NCBI RefSeq assembly: GCF_013347965.1
Contig: NZ_CP048810.1
Location: forward strand, 1,240,001-1,304,000
Reading direction: 5' to 3'
DNA from: Pseudomonas bijieensis
GTDB lineage: Bacteria > Pseudomonadota > Gammaproteobacteria > Pseudomonadales > Pseudomonadaceae
DNA length: 64,000 nt
This document shows, piece after piece, positions 53,401-61,700 of the stretch (position 1 is the stretch's first letter; each line of letters begins with the position of its first letter). The notes beneath the pieces were generated by a model that searched no databases, was not told the origin of the DNA, and saw only the letters and a list, made by a program, of their open reading frames with translations. Position numbers and translations under genes: made by a program.

Positions 53401-55334
53401 CGCACGATGTGGACGAAGGCGTCCTGCAAGGTGTCGTTGAGTTGCTGGATGTCCAGGTCCAGGCCTTCGGCGGCGGTGAACGCGAAATCATGAATCCAGA
53501 ACTCGCGACCATTGGTGTGGCGCAGGCGGTACGGGAACTCGCCCAGCACGCGCAGGCCGAGGTTTTCCAGGATCGGCAGCACGTCGGACAACGCCAGTGG
53601 CGTGTCGGCGTGATACAGCTTGCAGTGCAGCTCGCGCTGGCCGGATACCTGGCCCAGCGGCTGGTAGAAGCTCATCACCAGCGGATTTTTTTCGCTCAGG
53701 CTCAGCAGGTGCTGCATGTCGACCACGGCCGAGTGCGCGGCAAAACGCTCACGGTAGCCGGCCGGGAAGCCTTTCGGGAAATCCGACAGCACGTTGGTGC
53801 CCTGGGCTTCGCCGAAGCTCTCGACGACGAGGCTGGCGTAGTCGTCCTTCCAGCTGCGGCAAGCCTGCACGACTTCTTTTTCCAGCAGCAACGGGTCGAT
53901 GTCGATGCGGTTCTTCGGGTCCACCCGCAGGATCAACTGCACGCGGGCCAGCACGGACTCGGAGAAGAAGGTCCAGAACTCGCAGTCCGAGGCCTTCAGG
54001 CGATCCATCAGCACTTGCTGGATCTTCTGGCGCACTTCGGTGGAATAGATGTCACGTGGCACGTAGGCCAGGCAGTAGCAGAAACGGCCATACGGGTCTT
54101 TGCGCAGGAACACGCGGATCTTGTTGCGTTCCTGGATCTGCACGATGGACATGACGGTGCTGAACAGCTCGTCCACCGGGGTCTGGAACAGGTCGTCACG
54201 GGGCAGCACTTCGACCACCTGGGCGAGTTCCTTGCCCAGGTGCGCCTTGGCCTGGAAGCCCGAACGACGCTCGATTTCCGCGACCTTGCGGCGGATGTAC
54301 GGGATGACCCGCACGCTCTCGCCATACACCGAAGAGGTGTACAGGCCCATGAAGCGACATTCCTTGATGACCTTGCCGTCGGCGTCGATCTCACGGATCG
54401 ACACGTAGTCCGGGTAGGCCGGACGGTGCACGCGGCTCGGGTGCGCGGCCTTGGCGAACGACAGCAGCGTCGGTTCGCGCAGGTAATTGACGGCGTAGTC
54501 TTCGATGCGCAGGTCTTCGGCAGTCAGGCCGGCGCGCAGCAATTTGGTCAGGCCCAGGAACGAATCGGGGTTGTACTCGATGTGGCCGCCGTCGGCCTCG
54601 TCGCGAACCACGAACTCTTCATAGCCCAGGAAAGTGAAGTGGTTACCCACCAGCCATTCCAGGAAGCTCTTGATCTCGCTCTTTTCCTCAGCGTCGATGG
54701 CGTAGGCGCTGCTGTCCAGGCTGTCGAGGATTTCCTGGACCTTGGCTTTCATCGGTTCGAAGTCAGCCACGGCCACGCGCACTTCGCCCAGCACTTGCTC
54801 AAGTTCCTTGCTCAGGACGTTGAGTTCGGCGGCGTTGGCGCAACGGTCGATCTCCAGGTACATCAACGACTCTTGCAGGATGCCGTCGCCCTGGGTGCCT
54901 TTTGGCAGGATTTCCAGCAACTCGCCCTTGCTGCCGCGACGCACGCTCAGCACGGTGGTTTGCAGGGTGTGGATGCTGTAGCCGCGACGGTTCAACTCGG
55001 TGCGGACCGAGTCCACCAGGAACGGCAAGTCGTGGTGCAGCACTTCCACGGCCGTGTGGGTCGACTGCCAGCCATGGCGTTCGTAATCGGGGTTGTAGAC
55101 GCGCACCTGCGGTTGCGTGTGATCGAAGCGCTCAAGCAGGCGCCAGGCAGACAGGGTGCAGCCGGCAAGGTCGGACAACCGGCGCTGGGTAAGTTCATCG
55201 AGGGAAATGATGCCGAAGAATTGTTCAGCGAACAGCGCCACTTGTGGCAGTGCCTGTTCACTGATGTGCTGCGCCAGTGCCGCTTGCAGTTGGTGCTGGA
55301 AGTCGGCTTTGCTGGCTGCGGTGAAGAACGCCAT
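50466..55334 (-). CDS. gdhB: Large NAD-specific glutamate dehydrogenase
   Basis: This 1622-residue protein matches the 180-kDa NAD-GDH class (about 1620 residues in P. aeruginosa). It oxidatively deaminates glutamate to 2-oxoglutarate. The N-terminal region carries ACT-like regulatory segments, the middle holds the catalytic domain ([31 protein letters not shown]) and nucleotide-binding segments ([16 protein letters not shown]), and the C-terminus is helical. The ATG at 55334 with a GGAG site gives [16 protein letters not shown]; the longer frame upstream includes hairpin sequence (55511-55548). No frameshift is seen. A long antisense open frame is a codon-bias shadow. Confidence 0.95.
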   Translation of the reverse strand: [1622 protein letters not shown]

Positions 55335-55779
55335 CTGTGGTACTCCGCTTGGGCTTGTTATTGATTGAAGCGTCGCGTGCAACCCCACCCCTGCGGGGCT
55401 GTCGGCCATCCCGTTCCTGATTCTCGGGCAGAGGAAACAGGATGACAGGTGGGTGAAGCTGGACGGGACCTGCAGGTCACATCCTTTTCCATGTAATTTC
55501 ATGTCATGGACACCTGCAAAACACACCCTGGGGTGGCCTTTGCAGGTGCACATCCGTTGCGCAGCTTAACGAGTGCGACAACCTGCCTGCTTGCAGCGCT
55601 GCGACATATTCGGTCATCGGCTAGCGGTACGCCTCGAACAACCCTAGCAGCCCGAGGGACAAACGGCACCTGGCAGCGTGAAATCGTCCGGGATCCAGGT
55701 AACCCAGCAGAAATTCTTCCAGGCTGGCAAAATCCCCTTTTTCGTACCCGCAGGGCTCATCGAGCCAGGAGCCATCACC
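55335..55779. other. Intergenic region upstream of gdhB with a strong hairpin
   Basis: No gene is supported. It contains a 10-bp perfect inverted repeat CACCTGCAAA (55511-55520) / TTTGCAGGTG (55539-55548) with an inner stem CACCC/GGGTG. This is probably the gdhB promoter and leader region and a possible operator. Confidence 0.45.
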
Positions 55780-56133
55780 ATGCAAATGACCACCACCCTT
55801 CTGATCGCCAACCCATGCGACGACGAAGAGGACAACATGGCCATGCTCTGCTGCCATAGCGCCCAGGGCGAAATGTTCCTGATGACGCGCTACCCCGATG
55901 AAGACGAACTGGAAATCGCCCTTGACGGCGAGCCTTCGACACTTGACGGCGTGAAGGTGACGCTGAGCCCGACCCTGCTGAAGATCGAAATCGCCGCGGC
56001 GGACGCCGATGCGCTGAATGGGGATGACGTGCTGGAGATCACTCACAACACCGATGTGGCGGATTTGGCGGAGGTGGAACTGACGTTGCAGAACATCCTC
56101 AAGGGAACGGGGACCTATGTAAGCCAGCTCTGA
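55780..56133 (+). CDS. Small acidic cytoplasmic protein of unknown function
   Basis: This 117-residue protein (MQMTTTLLIANPCDDEED...) is rich in Asp/Glu and has a repeat of short beta-type segments (LEIALDGEPSTLDGVKVTLS, LLKIEIAAADADALNGDDVLEI). An AGGAG site precedes the ATG at 55780. There is no signal peptide. I recognise no family. The strong acidity and cysteine pair (CC at about residue 25-26) are the only distinctive features. Confidence 0.6.
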   Translation: MQMTTTLLIANPCDDEEDNMAMLCCHSAQGEMFLMTRYPDEDELEIALDGEPSTLDGVKVTLSPTLLKIEIAAADADALNGDDVLEITHNTDVADLAEVELTLQNILKGTGTYVSQL

Positions 56134-56152
56134 CTCCCAAGGCGACCGCTCC

Positions 56153-56286
56153 CTGTGGCGAGGGGATTTATCCCCGCTGGGCTGCGCAGCAGCCCTAAAG
56201 CAGTGAATTCAATCTTCCTGGCACGCTGAGTTGCCCGGTTCGAGGGCCGCTTCGCAGCCCAACGGGGATAAATCCCCTGGCCACAG
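56153..56286. repeat. REP pair, GGCGAGGGGATTTATCCCC family
   Basis: Inverted arms tgtggcgaggggatttatcc and acggggataaatcccctggc in the gap between convergent genes. Confidence 0.85.
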
Positions 56287-56303
56287 GATCAGTGCGCCAG
56301 CTC

Positions 56304-58457
56304 TTATTCGTCTTTCTGCACGAGATTGCCATCGGCGTCATAGACCAGATACTCGTCACTGTTACTCGGATCCCTCACGTAGTAACGGGCCTCATTGCCG
56401 TTATCCGGCACCTTCATGCTGGTGTAGGATCCCAGTTCCTTGGTCACCTTGTTGTCCTGGCTGATCAAGACCAGCCCGGAACCACCACCGGCCGGGATGG
56501 CCGCGGCGTAACGGGTCTGGAACGCGCTGATCTGGACGTAATCCAGCGGGACCTGCAATCTGCCCGCCAGGTCGATGGCTCCGTAGCTACCCTCGCGTCC
56601 CACCACCGCCATGCCATTGGAAAACGGCGTCACCTCGTCATACGGCAACTTGATGGGTAGCCGCTCACCCTGGCGGTCGATAAAAGCGAATTTCCTGCTT
56701 TTAGCGTCCTGCACCAACAGCGGTTGTTGCCCGACAAACCGGCCTATCACGTTGTCACCCTGCAGGTTGATCCGTTTACCGTCCAGGTCGAAAACGTCCT
56801 GACGACTCCGGTCGGCAGAGCTGGCGTAGAGCAAACCCTCGCTGTGCTCGATGCCTGAGAACTGCGCCGGCAGGATTTCCTTGCCGTCCAGGGTATAGGC
56901 GCCGTAGAGGCCTTCCATGACATCGGTTCGTTTGCCGAGACGGGCGATGAATACGTTGCCAGTCACGGTGGGGTTGACGAATTTCATCGGCAATATGAAA
57001 CGATGCCCCTTGGCATCGTAGAGCCCATAAGGTCCGTTGGTTTCCCGCTCCACCAACAGCAGGCCATTGCTCAACGCCTCGGTGATGTATTCGAACGGCA
57101 GGTCCACGAGCTTGTTGCTGCCGGCAGGAAAATAGGCGAGCTGGCTGCGCAACGCCTGCCACTCCGAATTCGGGTCGCTGGACTTTTCCGGGGAAAACAA
57201 CGTGTAGGTATCGGCCATCTGGCTATCTTGCACCTGCACCCAACGGGGCTTGATCAACCACTGGCCGGCCTGGTCGATGAAGCCGTAGCGCTCGGCGTTC
57301 CGGTCCAGGGCGATGTAACGCGTTTGTGCTGCAAGGACGTTGTCGACCTGGGTGAACTCCACGGAGTTGTCTTCCATCGGATCGAGCACATGGATGACGA
57401 TACGTTGCGGGGTGGCCTCGAATTGATAGTCGACCTCGGTGTTTTTCAACGGCCCCACCTGAGCGGCCAGCGCCTCGGTCAGGCGCTCCAGTTGCTGTTG
57501 TACCGCCTGGCCGGTCTTGAGCTGCTCGAGATCGTCCTTGGTCTGGAGCAGCGCGTTGTAATAACCCTGCAACGCCGCGATATCGCCATCGGAGGGAAAC
57601 GCCCGGGAGTTGTTACCGTGGCTGTAGAGCGCCCTGCCCGCATCATCCAGCCCCTGAACCACGAAGGTCGACAATTTCGGTGTACTCAACCGCACGGACG
57701 CGCTGTCATCACCCAGGGCAGTGAGCTGGAAGGACTGACCGTCGTCCAGGGTCACTTTCGGGTGATCCTTGTCCAGCACCACTTTCTTGAACGCCGGATA
57801 GCTGCGGTAAGCGACCGTCAGGCCGAGACTCGCCAAGGGTTTGTTGACCGAGAGCGGGAAAGTGTCATGGGACGAGATCACGTCGTCGGACTCGACCTTG
57901 GGCGGCGCCTTGAGATCGGCGAAGGTTTTTTCGCTGCCATCGCGAAACCGCAGGCGCTGCGGCAGGTACTGCTCGGCCGCCGGCTCATCCGGCGTAGCGG
58001 CGCGTTTCCAGAGCGGATCAAGGCTGCTGGTGTCGAGCCTCACTTCGGAACCGTCGGCGAATAACCTCTGGGCAAAACGCAGGCCCTGGATCGTCGCCAG
58101 TTCAGCTTTCAGTTGCGCACTGGTGAATGGGACAAACAGCGGCTCGTATTGCAATGGCTGCTCGTCAGCAGGCTCAGTCGTCGACAGGGTCAGACTCAGT
58201 TGGGCGTCACTGATCAGTTCCAGGGACCTGAGGGTTTCACCGGTGTCCTGAATCAAGTAATTGAGGCGTTTTTCCACCTCGGGCGGTGCCAGCGTGCCGA
58301 TGTCTTCCATACCCCCTTCGTTCAGTTGCTCGGCGGCGAAACCTTCATCTGCCGGCGCCCCGCTGTGGCGAAACAGGTAGTAGGACGCACAGCCCACCAC
58401 CAACAAGGTCACACTCAGTATCGACAGCAATCGCAAACGAGGCTGGGTAAAGTTCAT
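56304..58457 (-). CDS. WG-repeat-containing membrane-anchored protein
   Basis: This 717-residue protein begins MNFTQPRLRLLSILSVTLLVVGCASYYLF: a membrane segment that might be a lipoprotein signal (VVGC). The N-terminal half is unfamiliar. The C-terminal half (about 385-700) has WG-type beta repeats (YGFIDQAGQWLIKPRW, YGLYDAKGHRFILPMKF, YGAIDLAGRLQVPLDY), known from diverse bacterial proteins of unknown role. The ATG at 58457 has no strong ribosome site; a TTG at 58475 is possible. Function unknown. Confidence 0.72.
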   Translation of the reverse strand: MNFTQPRLRLLSILSVTLLVVGCASYYLFRHSGAPADEGFAAEQLNEGGMEDIGTLAPPEVEKRLNYLIQDTGETLRSLELISDAQLSLTLSTTEPADEQPLQYEPLFVPFTSAQLKAELATIQGLRFAQRLFADGSEVRLDTSSLDPLWKRAATPDEPAAEQYLPQRLRFRDGSEKTFADLKAPPKVESDDVISSHDTFPLSVNKPLASLGLTVAYRSYPAFKKVVLDKDHPKVTLDDGQSFQLTALGDDSASVRLSTPKLSTFVVQGLDDAGRALYSHGNNSRAFPSDGDIAALQGYYNALLQTKDDLEQLKTGQAVQQQLERLTEALAAQVGPLKNTEVDYQFEATPQRIVIHVLDPMEDNSVEFTQVDNVLAAQTRYIALDRNAERYGFIDQAGQWLIKPRWVQVQDSQMADTYTLFSPEKSSDPNSEWQALRSQLAYFPAGSNKLVDLPFEYITEALSNGLLLVERETNGPYGLYDAKGHRFILPMKFVNPTVTGNVFIARLGKRTDVMEGLYGAYTLDGKEILPAQFSGIEHSEGLLYASSADRSRQDVFDLDGKRINLQGDNVIGRFVGQQPLLVQDAKSRKFAFIDRQGERLPIKLPYDEVTPFSNGMAVVGREGSYGAIDLAGRLQVPLDYVQISAFQTRYAAAIPAGGGSGLVLISQDNKVTKELGSYTSMKVPDNGNEARYYVRDPSNSDEYLVYDADGNLVQKDE

Positions 58458-58639
58458 AGTGATTTCGGCAGTCAAGGCGCTGAGGAAGGCAGGCAGCTAA
58501 CCACACAGCCTGGCCCGCTGCAAATCGCCTGGATGGCCCAGCCCTGATGGATCGTCGCCCCTGTTCGACTGAAGCGAACCACCGCCGGTCGTGCCTCTGA
58601 CACGTCGCCCTTGACGACCGACCGCATTCTGATGTTTCC

Positions 58640-58653
58640 TGAAACCGGTTTCA
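58640..58653. promoter_or_regulatory. PtxS operator upstream of ptxS
   Basis: Perfect palindrome TGAAACCGGTTTCA, the known PtxS site, 37 bases before the ptxS start. It supports negative autoregulation. Confidence 0.9.
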
Positions 58654-58689
58654 GAGCCACTAATAAATCCAATAAGCAGGTTTCAATCC

Positions 58690-59715
58690 GTGAATTCTTT
58701 CTCCGCCGCCCAGCGCAGCCGCGTAACCATGCTTGACGTCGCCGAACGTGCCGGGGTTTCCAAGGCCAGTGTCTCGCGTTTCATCGGCGAGGACCGCGCC
58801 CTGCTCTCCGAGGCTATTGCCCGGCGTATCGAGCAGGCCATCAGCGAGCTGGGCTACCGCCCCAACCAGATGGCCCGCGGCCTCAAGCGTGGGCGCACAC
58901 GCCTGATCGGCATGTTGGTGGCCGATATCCGCAACCCTTATTCGATTGCCGTGATGCATGGCGTGGAAACCGCCTGCCGGCGCCATGGCTACAGCCTGGT
59001 GGTGTGCAACACCGACCGCGATGACGAGCAGGAACGCCAGCACCTGGCGTTGCTGCGCGCCTACAACATCGAAGGGCTGATCGTGAACACCCTGGGGCAT
59101 CACCGCGACGAACTGTTTGAACTGCGCAGCGAAATGCCTCTGGTGCTGGTGGATCGCAAGGTCGATCGGCTCGACAGCGATCTGGTCGGCCTCGACAACC
59201 CGGCCGCCATCGAGATGGCCCTCGATCACCTCGAACAACGGGGCTACCGTGATCTTTTGCTGGTGACCGAGCCGTTCGATGGCACCAGTTCGCGAATCGA
59301 GCGGGTCGAGAGTTTCAAGGCCGGCATCGAGCGACGCCCTGCCCTGACCGGCGCCGTGGTGGAAACCTGCGACCAATTGACCGCACGCATCAAGGCCTTC
59401 CTGGACCAGCCGAGCCAAGGCCCCAAGGCACTGTTCTGTGCCAATGGCATTGCCGCGCTGACCGCCACGACGATATTGCGCGACCTGGGTTGCCACTTGT
59501 TCGACGACGTAGGCCTGATCGCCCTCGATGACCTGGATTGGTACCCACTGGTGGGCAGCGGCATCACCGCCCTGGCCCAACCGACGGCCGAGATCGGCGC
59601 CAGCGCGTTCGAGTGTTTGCTCAAGCGTTTGCGCGGCGATAACGGGCCGGTGCGAACCCTGGATTTTGCGGCGCGGCTGATCGAGCGTGGGTCGACGCGG
59701 GGAAATGGTCGGTGA
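58690..59715 (+). CDS. ptxS: PtxS, LacI-family regulator of 2-ketogluconate utilisation
   Basis: This 341-residue LacI-family repressor has the HTH TMLDVAERAGVSKASVSRFIG (about 13-33), the hinge YRPNQMARGLKRGRTRLIGML and a periplasmic-binding-protein-type effector domain. It binds 2-ketogluconate and represses kguEKTD and itself through TGAAACCGGTTTCA. Two such palindromes flank this gene (58640 and 59835). The kgu genes follow directly. Confidence 0.92.
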   Translation: MNSFSAAQRSRVTMLDVAERAGVSKASVSRFIGEDRALLSEAIARRIEQAISELGYRPNQMARGLKRGRTRLIGMLVADIRNPYSIAVMHGVETACRRHGYSLVVCNTDRDDEQERQHLALLRAYNIEGLIVNTLGHHRDELFELRSEMPLVLVDRKVDRLDSDLVGLDNPAAIEMALDHLEQRGYRDLLLVTEPFDGTSSRIERVESFKAGIERRPALTGAVVETCDQLTARIKAFLDQPSQGPKALFCANGIAALTATTILRDLGCHLFDDVGLIALDDLDWYPLVGSGITALAQPTAEIGASAFECLLKRLRGDNGPVRTLDFAARLIERGSTRGNGR

Positions 59716-59723
59716 TGAGCCCC

Positions 59724-59802
59724 TATCGCGAGCAGGCTCGCTCCCACACTGGATCTGCGCCACTGGAAGTCCCCTATGGGAGCGAGCCTGCTCGCGATAG
59801 CC
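59724..59802. repeat. REP pair between ptxS and kguE
   Basis: Arms atcgcgagcaggctcgctcc and tgggagcgagcctgctcgcg in outward orientation. It lies upstream of the kguE operator. Confidence 0.85.
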
Positions 59803-59834
59803 CCCTCAGGCACAACCTTTTTTTTGGACAAAAC

Positions 59835-59848
59835 TGAAACCGGTTTCA
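59835..59848. promoter_or_regulatory. PtxS operator upstream of kguE
   Basis: Perfect palindrome TGAAACCGGTTTCA identical to the one before ptxS, 14 bases before the kguE start. Repression of the kgu operon in the absence of 2-ketogluconate is expected. Confidence 0.9.
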
Positions 59849-59862
59849 GAGGTATAAAAACA

Positions 59863-60645
59863 ATGCACAACCCACCCGTCTCCATCAGCCTTTCCAGCTA
59901 CGGCGCCGACATGGTACGGCAACACGGCCAAGGCAGCTTCATCGACCTGCTGGCCGCCGCCGGGGCCTCGCGCATTGAATGGCGCGAAGAATTGCTCACC
60001 ACCGAACAACCCGCCGAGCTGGCCGCTCGCGCCCGTGCCCAGGGACTGCAGAGTATTTTCTCGTCGCCGCTGGAGCTGTGGCTCGCCGGCCAGTCCAGGC
60101 CCAACCCCGCCCTGGCCGTTGCCCTGCAACGCTGCGAAGCATTCGGCTCGGCGTGGCTGAAAGTCTCTCTCGGGCACTTCACCGACTCCAATGACCTGTC
60201 GGCACTGGCCCACGTACTTGCCACGAGCCCGGTGCAGTTGTTGGTGGAAAACGACCAGACCTTGCAAGGTGGGCGGATCGAACCGTTGCAACGTTTCTTC
60301 ACCGCCGTAGAGCAGCAGACATTGCCCATCGGCATGACCTTCGACATCGGCAACTGGCAATGGCAGGACCAATCGGCCGCCGTGGCCGCCCGACAGCTCG
60401 GACGGTATGTCGCTTATGTGCATTGCAAGGCCGTGGCCAGGCGCGCCGACGGCAAACTGGTCGCGGTGCCTCCAGCCATGACCGACCTGCACCTGTGGGA
60501 ACAGTTGCTCAAACACATGCCCGCCGGTGTAATGCGCGCCGCCGAATACCCGCTGCAAGGCGATGACTTGATGCAATTGACCGCTGGCCATGTCGCCACC
60601 CTTGCCCACCTCGGGCAATCGCGCCGGGAGCCTGCCCATGCCTGA
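59863..60645 (+). CDS. kguE: KguE, putative sugar-phosphate isomerase/epimerase of 2-ketogluconate catabolism
   Basis: This 260-residue protein has the xylose-isomerase-like TIM barrel of AP-endonuclease family 2, with [33 protein letters not shown] and a final [12 protein letters not shown]. The ATG at 59863 follows the PtxS operator; in-frame sequence further upstream is REP- and operator-derived. KguE belongs to the operon for uptake and reduction of 2-ketogluconate; its exact reaction is unproved. It overlaps kguK by 8 bases. Confidence 0.88.
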   Translation: MHNPPVSISLSSYGADMVRQHGQGSFIDLLAAAGASRIEWREELLTTEQPAELAARARAQGLQSIFSSPLELWLAGQSRPNPALAVALQRCEAFGSAWLKVSLGHFTDSNDLSALAHVLATSPVQLLVENDQTLQGGRIEPLQRFFTAVEQQTLPIGMTFDIGNWQWQDQSAAVAARQLGRYVAYVHCKAVARRADGKLVAVPPAMTDLHLWEQLLKHMPAGVMRAAEYPLQGDDLMQLTAGHVATLAHLGQSRREPAHA

Positions 60646-61618
60646 GTTCGATGTGTTGTCGTTCGGCGAAACCATGGCGATGCTGGTGGCCGACCAGTGC
60701 GGTGACCTGGCCAGTGTCGAGCAGTTCCACAAGCGCATCGCCGGGGCCGACAGCAACGTGGCCATCGGTCTGTCGCGACTGGGCTTCAAAGTGGCGTGGC
60801 TGAGCCGGGTCGGTGCTGACTCCCTGGGACGCTTCGTGGTGCAGACGCTGGAAAACGAAGGCCTGGATTGTCGCCACGTGACGGTCGATCCAGCCCACCC
60901 CACCGGGTTCCAGTTCAAATCCCGTAGCGACGATGGCAGCGACCCGCAAGTCGAGTATTTCCGTCGCGGTTCGGCGGCCAGTCATCTATCGATCGACGCC
61001 ATCGCGCCAGCGCTGCTTGACGCCCGTCACTTGCACGCCACCGGCATCGTCCCGGCGCTGTCGGACATGGCCCGCGAGATGTCCTTTGAACTGATGAGCC
61101 GCATGCGCGAGGCCGGTCGCAGCCTGTCGTTCGACCCCAACCTGAGGCCGAGCCTGTGGGGCAGCGAGTCGACGATGATCACTGAAATCAATCGCCTCGC
61201 CGCCCTCGCCCACTGGGTCCTGCCGGGGCTCGGCGAAGGCCGGCTGCTGACCGGCTTCGACGACCCGGCCGACATCGCCGCGTTCTACCTGGACCAAGGC
61301 GCCGAAATCGTCGTGATCAAGCTCGGCGCGGACGGTGCCTATTACCGCACGCCGCTGGACCAGGGCGTCGTCCCCGGCGTACCGGTGGCCCAGGTGGTAG
61401 ACACCGTCGGCGCCGGTGATGGCTTCGCCGTCGGCTTGATCAGTGCATTGCTCGAAGGCCACGCCATTACCGAGGCCGTGCGGCGCGCCAACTGGATAGG
61501 CAGCCGCGCGGTGCAAAACCGTGGGGATATGGAAGGGTTGCCGACGCGCCTTGAGTTATTGGCTGAATTTGAAACCGCTGATCGCGAGCAAGCTCGCTCC
61601 CACATGGGATTGAGTTAA
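60638..61618 (+). CDS. kguK: KguK, 2-ketogluconate kinase (PfkB family)
   Basis: This 326-residue sugar kinase has the PfkB N-terminal GGxx region ([14 protein letters not shown]) and the C-terminal ATP/catalytic motif [14 protein letters not shown] (base Asp near 261). It phosphorylates 2-ketogluconate to 2-keto-6-phosphogluconate. The ATG at 60638 follows GGGAG. The last residues ([13 protein letters not shown]) are translated from a REP arm starting near 61580, so the natural C-terminus was probably shorter or different. Confidence 0.9.
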   Translation: MPEFDVLSFGETMAMLVADQCGDLASVEQFHKRIAGADSNVAIGLSRLGFKVAWLSRVGADSLGRFVVQTLENEGLDCRHVTVDPAHPTGFQFKSRSDDGSDPQVEYFRRGSAASHLSIDAIAPALLDARHLHATGIVPALSDMAREMSFELMSRMREAGRSLSFDPNLRPSLWGSESTMITEINRLAALAHWVLPGLGEGRLLTGFDDPADIAAFYLDQGAEIVVIKLGADGAYYRTPLDQGVVPGVPVAQVVDTVGAGDGFAVGLISALLEGHAITEAVRRANWIGSRAVQNRGDMEGLPTRLELLAEFETADREQARSHMGLS

Positions 61619-61648
61619 CGCCTGTGGGAGCGAGCTTGCTCGCGATGG
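61580..61648. repeat. REP pair overlapping the kguK 3' end
   Basis: Arms atcgcgagcaagctcgctcc and tgtgggagcgagcttgctcg; the first lies within kguK and supplies its stop region. Confidence 0.85.
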
Positions 61649-61700
61649 AAACCACCACACACCTGCTGCAACAAAAACAACAAGCTCAGGAGTCAACGAC

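Noticed and set aside
50604..55364. A 1586-codon open frame antisense to gdhB
   Set aside because: It mirrors the codon bias of the real gene, has no ribosome site or recognisable domain, and gdhB on the other strand is certain.
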